From assembly GCF_004361735.1 (NCBI RefSeq), contig NZ_SNVV01000014.1, forward strand, positions 1 through 64,000: a DNA stretch of 64,000 bases. Direction: 5' to 3'. Positions 1 to 8,913 of this stretch are shown piece after piece. The DNA is from Azoarcus indigens. Its GTDB lineage: Bacteria; Pseudomonadota; Gammaproteobacteria; Burkholderiales; Rhodocyclaceae. Each line of letters opens with the position of its first letter. Within the stretch, counting starts at the first letter, position 1. A model generated the notes under the pieces. The model worked only from the letters and a program-made list of their open reading frames with translations. It searched no databases and had not been told where the DNA came from. The position numbers and the translations under genes were made by a program.

Positions 1-124
1 GGTTGATTCCAAGCTCGGCGGCGACCGCCGTTTGGCTATGCCCGCGCCCCAGCATTCGAATCACCGTCCGCCGAAGCTGCTCGCGCGCTGCTGGCTCAAG
101 CTTTCTGACATCGATCTTTTCCAT
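1..124 (-). CDS. IS630-family transposase, N-terminal fragment (runs off left edge)
   Basis: Reading leftwards from the ATG at 122-124, the frame encodes MEKIDVRKLEPAAREQLRR followed by a helix-turn-helix with the segment GHSQTAVAAELGIN. This is the N-terminal DNA-binding part typical of IS630/Tc1-like transposases. Only 41 codons are inside the window, so the DDE catalytic domain and the far end of the element cannot be seen. An inverted repeat or TA target duplication could not be confirmed. It sits just beyond the last gene of the polysaccharide operon and probably marks that island's left edge. Whether the transposase is intact is unknown. Confidence 0.7.
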   Translation of the reverse strand, partial: MEKIDVRKLEPAAREQLRRTVIRMLGRGHSQTAVAAELGIN

Positions 125-233
125 GTCAGGAGTATACGACTGTTTTCTATTTTAGGACCGGGTTAATAACTTACGTGTACAGTCCGTTCGCTTGCGCGCG
201 GAATATGCCTACCTCGACTGCAGGAGCAGGCAC

Positions 234-2084
234 CTAGCTTGTCTTGACGAACAGCTTCTTGGTCTTCTTGATCAGCATCAGGACGATCAGCTTCACGTAC
301 TGCTTGCCGTGCAGGGACAGGATGCTCCAGAGCCCGGCCAGCAGCAGTGACCGTAGCCGGCGATCACCGACTTTGAGGATCATGCGGGTGAATCGCACGG
401 GCCCGACCTGCCGCAGGCCGCTAAAGCCATGCAACAATCGGATTTCTTCGTCCTGCAGATAGTGGCCGATGGTGGTCAGCGTCTTCATGTACCGGACATA
501 GTCTTGCGCGGTCTTCTCGGCATTCTTGCCACCGTATAGTTCCGTGCTCAAGCCCCCGACGCGGTAGTGCACCACGGTCTCCGGGACCGACACTACCTGG
601 AATCCCCCCATGAGAATGGCCACGAACAAAAGGTTTTCGGCCGTGATGTGTCCACGGGTAAAGGGGTCGATGGTGTGGATGACACTTCGCTTGATCAGCG
701 TCGCTTGATGCACGACGCCGAAGCAATACAGCACGGAGGGCAGATGCGTCGAAAAAGGCACGGTGCCTTTGTCCGTTACCAGGCCGGTTTCTCCGAAGGC
801 CATGTCGGCATTCGTGGCGGTCATTTTCTGCACCAACAGGGCCAGGGCATACGGCGTTCTGAAATAATCGTCGGAGTTCATAACGGAGATCAGATCGCCG
901 GTCGCGAAATCCACGCCATTTTTCATCCCTTCCCACACCGACCGATCCGCCTTGCAATGGAAGGCGATATTGCCGGCGTGGCCATAGCGCTCCTGCAGCA
1001 TGGCAAACGTCCCGTCGGTGGAAGCGCCATCGAGCAGAACGATTTCCACGCGTTCATACGTTTGCGAAAGCACGGAGTTGATGGCCTGGTCGAATGTCTC
1101 TGCGCGACCGGAAGTGATCAGGTTCTTGACGATCATGACAACGGAAACTAGCGGCTTCGTCAGGGCCGGTTCGCTGTCGTAACACTGGGCCTTACGGGAA
1201 AAAAATCCGCGTACATAACCCAAGTAGTCGGCATCTACATATTTGTCGTAGCCATGGATGCCCAGCGGGGGGGCGAGCCTCAACACTTCCTTTTGCAACA
1301 GGGCATAGTTCACTTCGCAGGCGAAGGTCAACGCCGTCTTGCTGTCTGGAATGGCAATGCGGTTGCCGCACAAGGGGGCGATGACGGTAAAGAACACGTC
1401 CTCGTAGATGTTGTACTTCTGGCAGGTGCCACGCCAGTCTCGCGCCAATTCACGCAGCAACCAGAACAGAATGCGGATGAACCCCCAGCGCCGGTTCCGC
1501 GCAAGAAACCATAGCGCCTGACCAATGCGCCGCAGGCTGACGCCGGGCTTGAATGTTTCCAGGACACGGAAGCAGCTGTCGACCCGCCGCAGGCTCAAGC
1601 CACCGTTCCCGCCAAAGGGGGCCATGCGCTGCAAGAAATGGGTGCGGCCGCAGGGCGGCAGAAACAGCGGTGCGCCGATGAAGTCATAGCCGGCATCCAT
1701 CCAGAACGCCAGGCGATCCTGGAATATCCAAGCGTCGAGATGGCAGATCAGCATGTACTCGTAGTCGCGGTACAGGCGGTAGAAGGCCGGATCCGTGCCC
1801 ATCTTGTTGACGGCTGCCGGGCTGCCGAAATAGTGTGCCGCCACAAGCCTCACCGAGCCGGCAATGCCATGTTCAGCAAAAAAAGCCTCGTACCAGGAAG
1901 GACTGCAGGTTTCCGGCAGGATGACCTCAAGCGCATGGCCTCGCAGTTCGGTGGCGTTGTGTCGCAAGGTGGCCGCCAGTTCGTCATCGAGCTGTTCCAG
2001 ATGGGTGGGCACCAAAACAATCAGTCGTTGTTTTGCGTGGCCACGCGGGCTTGCGTCTGTGGATGCGGCTATCGTCGCTTGCAT
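234..2084 (-). CDS. Two-domain glycosyltransferase (DUF5672 + GT2)
   Basis: This 616-residue protein looks like a fusion. Residues about 20-300 match the DUF5672 type of glycosyltransferase-like domain (VLVPTH near the N-terminus, then HLDAWIF and GAPLF, and FGGNGGLSLRR). Residues about 312-510 form a GT-A family 2 domain beginning VSVVMIVKN, with DGASTDGT and the metal-binding MNSDDYF. It should be a cytoplasmic or membrane-associated enzyme adding one or two sugars of the polysaccharide repeat. It is the last gene of the minus-strand operon, 36 bp after its upstream neighbour. Donor and acceptor sugars cannot be told from sequence. Confidence 0.8.
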   Translation of the reverse strand: MQATIAASTDASPRGHAKQRLIVLVPTHLEQLDDELAATLRHNATELRGHALEVILPETCSPSWYEAFFAEHGIAGSVRLVAAHYFGSPAAVNKMGTDPAFYRLYRDYEYMLICHLDAWIFQDRLAFWMDAGYDFIGAPLFLPPCGRTHFLQRMAPFGGNGGLSLRRVDSCFRVLETFKPGVSLRRIGQALWFLARNRRWGFIRILFWLLRELARDWRGTCQKYNIYEDVFFTVIAPLCGNRIAIPDSKTALTFACEVNYALLQKEVLRLAPPLGIHGYDKYVDADYLGYVRGFFSRKAQCYDSEPALTKPLVSVVMIVKNLITSGRAETFDQAINSVLSQTYERVEIVLLDGASTDGTFAMLQERYGHAGNIAFHCKADRSVWEGMKNGVDFATGDLISVMNSDDYFRTPYALALLVQKMTATNADMAFGETGLVTDKGTVPFSTHLPSVLYCFGVVHQATLIKRSVIHTIDPFTRGHITAENLLFVAILMGGFQVVSVPETVVHYRVGGLSTELYGGKNAEKTAQDYVRYMKTLTTIGHYLQDEEIRLLHGFSGLRQVGPVRFTRMILKVGDRRLRSLLLAGLWSILSLHGKQYVKLIVLMLIKKTKKLFVKTS

Positions 2085-2120
2085 GCGTTCAAGAATGAAT
2101 GTGCTGTGAGGGGTACATCG

Positions 2121-2984
2121 TCATCGCAACAAAGACCGAAGGCGGGACCCAATGCGTTGTTTGAGGTTGCGCAACTTGATTTCCAGGCGCTGATGTGGAT
2201 AGATGAGAGCGAACGGCGTGTAAGTGCGTAACCAGAATCCGGCCTTGATCAGCGTCGAAGCGTCCTGATAGATCCTCGTCTGATTGTCCGCCAGCATCAG
2301 ATTGCCTTGACTGCCGGACCGGAAGATGCAGGCACGCCACAGCTTGCCCGGTGGCACCATGCCCTTTTTCCCCACCACCAGGGCGTGACGCCCCGACGCT
2401 TGAATCGTTCTGGTCAGAGACCACTCTCCGGCTTCGAACTGATAGGCTTGGAGCTTGCTTTCCATGGGCCTGTTTTCCAGCGCATCGATATAGCTTTGCC
2501 TGGCGATCATGAAACCGTTGGTCCGAATATGGTAGTTCGGATACTCCAGAAATCCAGGCCAGAAAGGGAAGTGCGTTTCCAGGTTGGCACTCAAACCCAC
2601 CAGGCCCACCTGTGTGTCCGATGTGAACGCCTCATAGGCCTTGTCCAGCCAACCAGCATGCAAGGGTTCTGAATAGGTGTTCATGAAGAAGACGATGGGA
2701 GCGTCGATCTGAAACGCGGCCTTGCGATAAGCTACTAGATCGAAGCCTTCATCGTTGATATCGATGAAGGCAGGCGACAAGGCCTGGAAAAAACAATATT
2801 GCGCTGGCAGCCGCTCGGCGTCAAAGCCCTTGTTCACGATGTACAGACGATGCGGTACCGTCGGACGAAAGCGTTGATAGGCCTTTACGAAACGCTCGCG
2901 ACCAAGCCGCTCGGATGTTGTCTGGCAGCGGTTGAGATAAACAACTGCAAGGCTGGGTAGGGTGTCACCCACCAAATTTTGCAT
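2121..2984 (-). CDS. Uncharacterised glycosyltransferase-like protein
   Basis: I do not recognise a firm family for this 287-residue protein. It has the feel of a GT-A-type glycosyltransferase: an N-terminal beta strand (LAVVYLNR), a mid-protein segment APIVFFMNTYSEPLHAGW, then GLVGLSAN, and no signal peptide or membrane helix. I chose the ATG at 2984 over an in-frame TTG ten codons upstream because the protein then begins right before the first strand. It lies between two recognisable glycosyltransferase genes in the same operon, so a role in assembling the repeat unit is likely by context only. Confidence 0.6.
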   Translation of the reverse strand: MQNLVGDTLPSLAVVYLNRCQTTSERLGRERFVKAYQRFRPTVPHRLYIVNKGFDAERLPAQYCFFQALSPAFIDINDEGFDLVAYRKAAFQIDAPIVFFMNTYSEPLHAGWLDKAYEAFTSDTQVGLVGLSANLETHFPFWPGFLEYPNYHIRTNGFMIARQSYIDALENRPMESKLQAYQFEAGEWSLTRTIQASGRHALVVGKKGMVPPGKLWRACIFRSGSQGNLMLADNQTRIYQDASTLIKAGFWLRTYTPFALIYPHQRLEIKLRNLKQRIGSRLRSLLR

Positions 2985-3123
2985 GAATGGCCTCTGGCTC
3001 AGGAAGGGCGTCAAACGTGTGTCAGTCGCACGTCACGGCGCTGAGACCGTATGACACCCAGCGTGTCGTCGTGCGTGGTGTGAAGGGCTGAAAGCCACTG
3101 CGCCAGGCTCGGGGCCGGCCTGT

Positions 3124-4299
3124 TCACATCGGGTCTGATCGACGTGCAAAAAAGTCGTAGACCTCCATCATGTTCTCGAATCGCCCCGGTGTAGGTGGCA
3201 TTTCGGCAGGCGGGTGCGACTTGGCCTGAGTGATGAGCTCATCGGCTTTCTTCTTTCGCTTCTCGTCATTGGTGAAGGTGTTTGCCAACATCCATGGCCA
3301 GACGAATTGCCGTCTTTCCTGCCAAGTCGTCTTTTTATGCAGGGCTGCAATGCGCGACGCCTTGTGCCGATCGTTGCGCAGCGCATTGGCGAAGACGGCG
3401 CGCATCTGCAATTCGCGATAGCGGGCATGGTTGGCTTTCAAGCCAAGGCGCAGGGCGACCGTTTCCATGGCCATGAGCCAGCAGTTATTCATGTCCGTGC
3501 CCGGCAACACCACCTGGTCAAGATGGGCCAGCAAGGGATCGGACTGCATATTGTTCAGGAACGCCGTCCCAGCGGACTCCTTGTCATTGAAGTAATAGTA
3601 GCCAAATGACTTGGGGCTGATGCCGATGGTGACCATCGGCGCGGGGACGATCAGGATGCTGTCGGCCAGGTACAGCAGTACGTTGGCAGCGTAATAGTCT
3701 GGATACGGTGACTGATAGAAAGTGCCAAAGGCCTGCAGGCGATCAACGGCCTTTCTGCTCACCAGGAAGAATTGCATGTTGTAGTCGAAGTTCACCCGGA
3801 AATCGAGTGAGTCATCGACGTATTCACGCGCTTCGGTCTTGGATAGCAGGAAGGCCTGCTTGCTGTCTTTGAAGATGCTGCGCTTTTCGTAGCTGATCAG
3901 AAAACCGTCCGGCGAGCCCATCAGTACGCCAGGATAGGCATAGAGCAAGGCGCAGGTGTAGAGCACCTCGGGAGCCTCATGGGTTTCGATTAGGCGACGC
4001 GCTGATGAAAAATAGCCAGGAAGAATGCCATCGTCATCGCCCAGCATGATGATGTAGTCGCCCGTGCAATGCGCAAGGGCCCGGTTCCAGTTGTCCGTGA
4101 CGGGAATCAGGCTGTCCGAGCGAATGTAGCGAATGCGCTCGTCTGCCAGGGCATCGACGAAACCGCGGATATCATCATCCGAAGCGTTGTCCGACACGAC
4201 GACCTCCCAATCGTCATAGTCCTGGCGTCGCACCGTCTCGACGGCCAGGCGCAGCAGATCCAGTCGATTGCGCGTGGGTAACAGCACCGAAAACTTCAT
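3124..4299 (-). CDS. Family 2 glycosyltransferase
   Basis: A 391-residue GT-A fold glycosyltransferase. The N-terminus FSVLLPTRNRLDLL, the segment VVVSDNASDDD and the metal/nucleotide-binding GDYIIMLGDDDG (about residues 80-91) are standard GT2 hallmarks. No membrane helices are evident, so it probably acts on a lipid-linked acceptor at the inner face of the inner membrane. Its ATG overlaps the stop of the upstream methyltransferase gene by 4 nt (ATGA), indicating translational coupling. The sugar transferred is unknown. Confidence 0.85.
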   Translation of the reverse strand: MKFSVLLPTRNRLDLLRLAVETVRRQDYDDWEVVVSDNASDDDIRGFVDALADERIRYIRSDSLIPVTDNWNRALAHCTGDYIIMLGDDDGILPGYFSSARRLIETHEAPEVLYTCALLYAYPGVLMGSPDGFLISYEKRSIFKDSKQAFLLSKTEAREYVDDSLDFRVNFDYNMQFFLVSRKAVDRLQAFGTFYQSPYPDYYAANVLLYLADSILIVPAPMVTIGISPKSFGYYYFNDKESAGTAFLNNMQSDPLLAHLDQVVLPGTDMNNCWLMAMETVALRLGLKANHARYRELQMRAVFANALRNDRHKASRIAALHKKTTWQERRQFVWPWMLANTFTNDEKRKKKADELITQAKSHPPAEMPPTPGRFENMMEVYDFFARRSDPM

Positions 4300-5207
4300 G
4301 ATCCTGCCTTTCTGAATACCAGGGTATAGGCGCTGCCACGGCCTTCTTTCTGGTCCCAGCGGCGCATCAGTCGGGCGAGCTTTTTCCCTATGCCGTGCAT
4401 GAATGCCTTGCGTTTCGGATCGCGCATGAAATTACCCAACCAGTATTCCCAGCCGAAAGTATTCCAGCCGCGCGCCCCTTCGTCGTCGGTGGTGGCGGAC
4501 TCCAGTGTGAGTCCATACATCCGGGCGCGTTCAACCAAGACTTCCTTGGGGATCAGGTACAGATGGCGCGGCGCATCCACATGCGGCCACCGCTTGCCGA
4601 TGACCTTGAATTGAAAGGCCTCGGGGTTGGGCGCAGCCAGGATGAATATGCCATCAGGCTTGAGACTTCTGGCAATGTGATCCATGGTCTTCCAGGGATC
4701 CACCAGATGCTCAATCACATGCCACAGGGCAATGACATCGAACGGCTCCAGCGAGAGCAGGGCGGCGTCTGTGTCGGCCGTATTGACAGTCGGGATATGC
4801 GCCACGTTATTGAGGTATTGGCTGCACTCCGTACTCATCTCGATGGCGTTGGCCTCGAATCCGGCCAGTTTCGCGGCGTAGGAGAAGGTCCCCAACGACG
4901 GTCCGATTTCAAGCAGACGCCCCGAAGTTTTGAATCGACGGATGATGTCGATCTTGTATTTCTCTTGCCCATGGTTCTTATCGAGAAAGTCGATCGACTC
5001 CGGCACGTAGTAATAATCATTGGGGTAGTATCGCCCCAGATCATCGGGCACCGGATGGATGAACAGCAACGAACACTGTGTGCACCGATAGTGGCGGAAG
5101 TGTTCGTCGCCGATGCGTCGGTTGTAGTCCTGGGTCACGAAGTGCAGCTTGCAGGTGCTGCCGCAGTGAGAGCAGGAGGGGGCAACCGTGGTAGATGCCG
5201 ATGACAT
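4296..5207 (-). CDS. Class I SAM-dependent methyltransferase with N-terminal zinc-ribbon
   Basis: This 303-residue protein starts with two cysteine pairs (CSHCGSTC and CTQCS) that look like a small zinc ribbon. A Rossmann methyltransferase domain follows, with the SAM-binding motif LLEIGPSLGTFSYAA and a later ALWHVIEHLVDPW. Proteins of this layout are common in polysaccharide clusters, where they methylate sugars or repeat-unit intermediates. It overlaps the downstream GT2 gene by 4 nt and follows the RmlD-like reductase gene by only 7 bp. The exact substrate is not predictable. Confidence 0.8.
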   Translation of the reverse strand: MSSASTTVAPSCSHCGSTCKLHFVTQDYNRRIGDEHFRHYRCTQCSLLFIHPVPDDLGRYYPNDYYYVPESIDFLDKNHGQEKYKIDIIRRFKTSGRLLEIGPSLGTFSYAAKLAGFEANAIEMSTECSQYLNNVAHIPTVNTADTDAALLSLEPFDVIALWHVIEHLVDPWKTMDHIARSLKPDGIFILAAPNPEAFQFKVIGKRWPHVDAPRHLYLIPKEVLVERARMYGLTLESATTDDEGARGWNTFGWEYWLGNFMRDPKRKAFMHGIGKKLARLMRRWDQKEGRGSAYTLVFRKAGS

Positions 5208-5214
5208 GCAGCGA

Positions 5215-6093
5215 TTAATCCGTGGTTGTCCTAAAGCCCTTGCGGCTCAGGTAGCGCTTCAATGCGTCGCGCCAGTGGGGAAGTTCGATGCCCAGGGCGG
5301 CCGCGCGGGTGTTGGCGATGACCGAATAGCTGGGACGCCGCATGCCGCCCGACAAGCCGCCACGGTCCACCGGGTTTACGACGGTGGCCAGGCCGCAGGC
5401 TTCGTAGATGGCTGCGGTGAATTCGGCCCAAGTGCATTCGCCCTGATTGACCAGGTGGTAGACACCAGGCTCGGCACCCTCGCAGTTGATAAGGGCGATG
5501 ACTGCTTCGGCCAGGTCTGCCGTGTAGGTTGGAATGACGGTCTGGTCGCTAGACATGTCCAGCTTGTCGGTCTGCCTGGCGTCGGCAACACGCTTGTCGA
5601 CGAAGTTGCCACCTTTCGAAACCGCGCCTTGCTCGCCATAAAGTCCACAGGTGCGCACCACATACGCGTGCCGGGGCGCAGCCGCGAGGGCGGCGTGTTC
5701 GCCGGCGAGCCGGGATATGCCGTAGATCTGCAAAGGCGCTGGCATATCGGTTTCGACGTAAGGCGTGCGTTGTCCTCCGTCAAAGACATAGTCCGTGCTG
5801 AAGGTCACGAGTCTGATGTTGCGCTCGGCACACAGGCGGGCAAGCCGATAGACGGCCACACAATTAACTTTCATGGCCTGGTCGGCTTGTTCTTCACACT
5901 GCGGTACGTTGTGGAAGGCTGCCGTGTTAATGATGATGCGAGGCTGATAGATGTCGATGCAGCGAAGCACCGACTCCGCATCGGTGATATCGAGTACTTC
6001 ACGGTTTGGCGCGTGAATGCGGTCGGCAGCGGCGCCAGCCAGCAGGCTGCCGCCCAACTGGCCGGTCGCGCCTATCAACAGAATGTCTTTCAT
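5215..6093 (-). CDS. RmlD-like NDP-4-keto-sugar reductase
   Basis: A 292-residue extended SDR of the dTDP-4-dehydrorhamnose reductase family. It has the NAD(P)-binding GATGQLGGSL at the N-terminus, NTAAFHNV, and the catalytic serine/threonine region FSTDYVFDGG. It should reduce the 4-keto group as the last step of nucleotide-sugar synthesis. The expected Tyr-x3-Lys motif reads YGISR, so the catalytic lysine is replaced by arginine. Its start overlaps the stop of the epimerase gene by 4 nt. In this cassette the substrate is probably a CDP-linked methylated 4-keto-6-deoxyhexose rather than a dTDP sugar; that is inference from neighbours. Confidence 0.82.
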   Translation of the reverse strand: MKDILLIGATGQLGGSLLAGAAADRIHAPNREVLDITDAESVLRCIDIYQPRIIINTAAFHNVPQCEEQADQAMKVNCVAVYRLARLCAERNIRLVTFSTDYVFDGGQRTPYVETDMPAPLQIYGISRLAGEHAALAAAPRHAYVVRTCGLYGEQGAVSKGGNFVDKRVADARQTDKLDMSSDQTVIPTYTADLAEAVIALINCEGAEPGVYHLVNQGECTWAEFTAAIYEACGLATVVNPVDRGGLSGGMRRPSYSVIANTRAAALGIELPHWRDALKRYLSRKGFRTTTD

Positions 6094-6626
6094 GGTTGCG
6101 TGGGCAGCAAAGGATAGGTCTGGTCTTTGTCCGAGATGGATGCCACCTCAAGCGGCCATTTGATCCCCAGTACCTGATCGTCCCAACGCAGGCCGCCGGC
6201 GTACCCAGGCTGGAACATATTGAACATCTCGTAAAAGACTTCGCATGCGTCTTCCAGGGTCTGGAACCCATGGGCAAAGCCTTCCGGAATGTACAGCGCG
6301 CGACGCGATGTGCTGTCCAGTTCTACGCCAAACCACTGGTGCAGGGTGGGCGAATCTTCGCGCATGTCGACAATGACATCGAAGATCCGGCCTGCAGTAC
6401 AGCGCACTAGCTTTGCCTCGGCATGTGGGGCACGTTGGAAATGCATGCCACGCAGTGTGCCTCGCATAGCATTGAACGACACATTGGACTGCACGGGATG
6501 CTGGAAAATGCCGTGAGCCGCAAATTCCTGCTCGCAGTATGTCCGGCCAAAAAAGCCGCGTGAGTCTTCGAGTCGTTCTATGTCAATGACAAAGGCGCCG
6601 GCCAGAGGGGTAGGCGTAAAACGCAT
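6090..6626 (-). CDS. RmlC-like NDP-4-keto-sugar 3,5-epimerase
   Basis: A 178-residue cupin of the dTDP-4-dehydrorhamnose 3,5-epimerase family. It carries EDSRGFFGRTY, the catalytic-histidine segment LRGMHFQ and the C-terminal YIPEGFAHGFQTL. The ATG at 6624-6626 is preferred over an upstream in-frame start because it matches the family's usual N-terminus and because it shares one base with the stop of the C-methyltransferase gene (TGATG coupling). It should epimerise the keto-sugar made by RfbG and the C-methyltransferase before reduction by the RmlD-like enzyme. Whether it acts at C3, C5 or both cannot be read from sequence. Confidence 0.85.
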   Translation of the reverse strand: MRFTPTPLAGAFVIDIERLEDSRGFFGRTYCEQEFAAHGIFQHPVQSNVSFNAMRGTLRGMHFQRAPHAEAKLVRCTAGRIFDVIVDMREDSPTLHQWFGVELDSTSRRALYIPEGFAHGFQTLEDACEVFYEMFNMFQPGYAGGLRWDDQVLGIKWPLEVASISDKDQTYPLLPTQP

Positions 6627-7849
6627 CAACGCACCTCGATGTGCGGCACGGCGGTAACGAACACGCCACCCCATTCCTTGATGAATGCTAACTGCTGCAT
6701 GACTTCCTCACGGATATTCCACGGCAGGATCACCACGACTTCGGGCTTGCGCTCGCGGATTACATCCGGAGAAAGAATCGGAACATGGGTGCCCGGCAGA
6801 TACTTGTCTTGCTTGGAGGGGGCGGCATCGCAGACATAGGGCAACAGGTCAGGCTTGACGCCTGCGAAGTTCAATAAAGTACAGCCCTTGGCCGCCGCGC
6901 CGTAAGCCGCCACGCGCTTGCCTTGCCGCTTTTGTTCGATCAGGAAGACCAGCAGGTCGTCCTTGATGCGTTCCGCACGCTTCTGGAATTCGACGTAAGG
7001 CTTGAGCTCGCGCATGCCGCGCGCCTCTTCCTCGGCCAGCAACGCCGTAACGGCGGCGGTGGTTTCGCGCTTGTCGTCGGCATGGGTGCCATAGACACGG
7101 ATGCTGCCACCATGCGTGGGGATCTCTTCCACGTCGAACACGCGCAGCCCGGACTTTTCAAATATCTGGCAGACCGAGTACAAGGACAAGTAGGAATAAT
7201 GTTCGTGGTAGACGGTGTCGAATTGCGTGAATTCGAGTAGGCGCATCAGATGCGGGAATTCCAGGGTGATGGTGCCACCGTGCTTGAGTGCGACTTTCAG
7301 ACCCTTGGTGAAGTCATTAATGTCGGGCACGTGGGCATAGACGTTATTACCAGCGATCAGGTCGGCCTGGCGGCCTTCGCTGACCAGGCGCTTGGCCAGG
7401 GATTCACCAAAAAATTCACGCAGGACAGGTACGCCCAACTTTTCGGCGGCGTCAGCAGTGCTGTCCGTCGGTTCGATGCCCAGGCAGGAGACGCCGGCTT
7501 CCACAAAGTTGCGCAGCAAGTAGCCGTCGTTGGAGGCAACCTCGATGACAAAGCTGTCTGCCCCCAGGCCCAGGCGCTGCGTTATCGCTTCGGTGTAGCG
7601 CTTGGCGTGTGCCAGCCAGCTCTTCGATACCGACGAGAAGTAAGCATAGTCGGCGCTGAACAGGGCATCGGCCGCCGCATAGTCTTCGGTCTGCACCAGC
7701 CAGCATTGATCACAGACGAACAGCTTCAGAGGAAAATAGGTTTCCGGCTGTTGCAGGGCGTCGCGGCTGACATAAGCGTTTGAGGGGGGAGCGAAGCCCA
7801 GGTCCAGAAAGACGTGTTCGAGGGGTTTTTGGCAGTGACGGCAATTCAT
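6626..7849 (-). CDS. NDP-sugar 3-C-methyltransferase (TylCIII/TcaB9-like)
   Basis: A 407-residue protein of the TylCIII/NovU/TcaB9 family of sugar C-methyltransferases. It has an N-terminal zinc site (Cys3, Cys6, Cys46, Cys49), a SAM-binding motif VIEVASNDGYLL, the conserved active-site segment YHEHYSYLSL, and a second Rossmann-like half with AAYGAAAKG near the C-terminus. Family members add a methyl group to carbon 3 of a 4-keto-6-deoxy nucleotide sugar. Its ATG overlaps the rfbG stop by 4 nt. Placed between the CDP-glucose dehydratase and the epimerase/reductase genes, it should produce a branched-chain sugar such as a virenose-like hexose. Confidence 0.88.
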   Translation of the reverse strand: MNCRHCQKPLEHVFLDLGFAPPSNAYVSRDALQQPETYFPLKLFVCDQCWLVQTEDYAAADALFSADYAYFSSVSKSWLAHAKRYTEAITQRLGLGADSFVIEVASNDGYLLRNFVEAGVSCLGIEPTDSTADAAEKLGVPVLREFFGESLAKRLVSEGRQADLIAGNNVYAHVPDINDFTKGLKVALKHGGTITLEFPHLMRLLEFTQFDTVYHEHYSYLSLYSVCQIFEKSGLRVFDVEEIPTHGGSIRVYGTHADDKRETTAAVTALLAEEEARGMRELKPYVEFQKRAERIKDDLLVFLIEQKRQGKRVAAYGAAAKGCTLLNFAGVKPDLLPYVCDAAPSKQDKYLPGTHVPILSPDVIRERKPEVVVILPWNIREEVMQQLAFIKEWGGVFVTAVPHIEVR

Positions 7850-8913
7850 AGGGAACTCGTCGCAATATATGAATCGATTTGATTGAGGGTGATGCTTCGC
7901 ATGTCGTCGCCTTGTTGATGGGCACGATGCCAGTTCACGATGTGATGCAGGGCATGCTCCAGTGACCAGCGTGGCGTCCAGCCGAGGGAGCCGCGTGCCT
8001 TAGAGCAATCGAGTTTGAGGTAGTGGGCCTCGTGAGGATGGTTGCCCTGGTCTTGTACCCAGCTGGCACCGTTGCCCCACAGACTAGTGAAACGCTCGGC
8101 GATCCAGCGTACGGGCTTGGCATCTTCATCGCGCGGGCCGAAGTTCCAGCCGTCGCAAAGCCCAGTGCCGCCTTCGTAAAGCTTTTCGGCGAGGGTGAGA
8201 TAGCCCGAGAGCGGTTCGAGCACGTGTTGCCAGGGGCGGATCGCTTCCGGGTTACGCACGAAGACCGGTCGTCCCTGTTCGGTGGCACGCACCATGTCTG
8301 GGATAAGACGGTCCAGTGCCCAGTCGCCACCGCCAATCACATTGCCTGCACGGCCGGAGGCCACGCGCGCGGCATGGCCGCCCGCGCCGAAGAAGGACTG
8401 CCGGTACGCCGCGGTCACCAGTTCGCTGCACCCCTTGCTGTTGGAGTAAGGGTCATAGCCGCCCATGGCCTCGTTCTCGCGATAGCCCCAGGGCCATTCG
8501 CGGTTCTCGTAGCACTTGTCGCTGGTGACCATCACGACGACCTGCACGCTGGGGCAGTGCCTGACCGCTTCCAGGAGGTTGACCGAACCCATCACATTGG
8601 TGGCGTAGGTGTCCACTGGCACACTGTAGGACAGCCGCACCAAAGACTGAGCCGCCATGTGGATGACGATCTCGGGCTGGTGCTGCGCGATGGCGGCACT
8701 GAGTGCATCGAACTGCCGGATGTCTCCATGCAGTGACGTCATGCCTTCGCCGACTTTCGCGACTTCGAAGAGGCTGGGGTCACTGGGACTTTCCAGGGCA
8801 AAGCCGATGGTCTCGGCCCCCATATGCTGCAACCACAGGGACAGCCAACTGCCCTTGAAGCCGGTATGACCTGTCAGAAATACACGCTTGCCGCGCCAGA
8901 ACGCCACATTCAT
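7846..8913 (-). CDS. rfbG: CDP-glucose 4,6-dehydratase
   Basis: A 355-residue extended SDR converting CDP-glucose to CDP-4-keto-6-deoxyglucose. It shows the NAD-binding [13 protein letters not shown] motif, the [11 protein letters not shown] active-site segment and the catalytic Tyr-x3-Lys in [13 protein letters not shown]. Length and motifs fit RfbG/DdhB. The gene overlaps its neighbours on both sides by 4 nt (rfbF upstream, C-methyltransferase downstream), so the CDP-sugar enzymes are translated as a coupled set. Confidence 0.93.
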   Translation of the reverse strand: MNVAFWRGKRVFLTGHTGFKGSWLSLWLQHMGAETIGFALESPSDPSLFEVAKVGEGMTSLHGDIRQFDALSAAIAQHQPEIVIHMAAQSLVRLSYSVPVDTYATNVMGSVNLLEAVRHCPSVQVVVMVTSDKCYENREWPWGYRENEAMGGYDPYSNSKGCSELVTAAYRQSFFGAGGHAARVASGRAGNVIGGGDWALDRLIPDMVRATEQGRPVFVRNPEAIRPWQHVLEPLSGYLTLAEKLYEGGTGLCDGWNFGPRDEDAKPVRWIAERFTSLWGNGASWVQDQGNHPHEAHYLKLDCSKARGSLGWTPRWSLEHALHHIVNWHRAHQQGDDMRSITLNQIDSYIATSSL

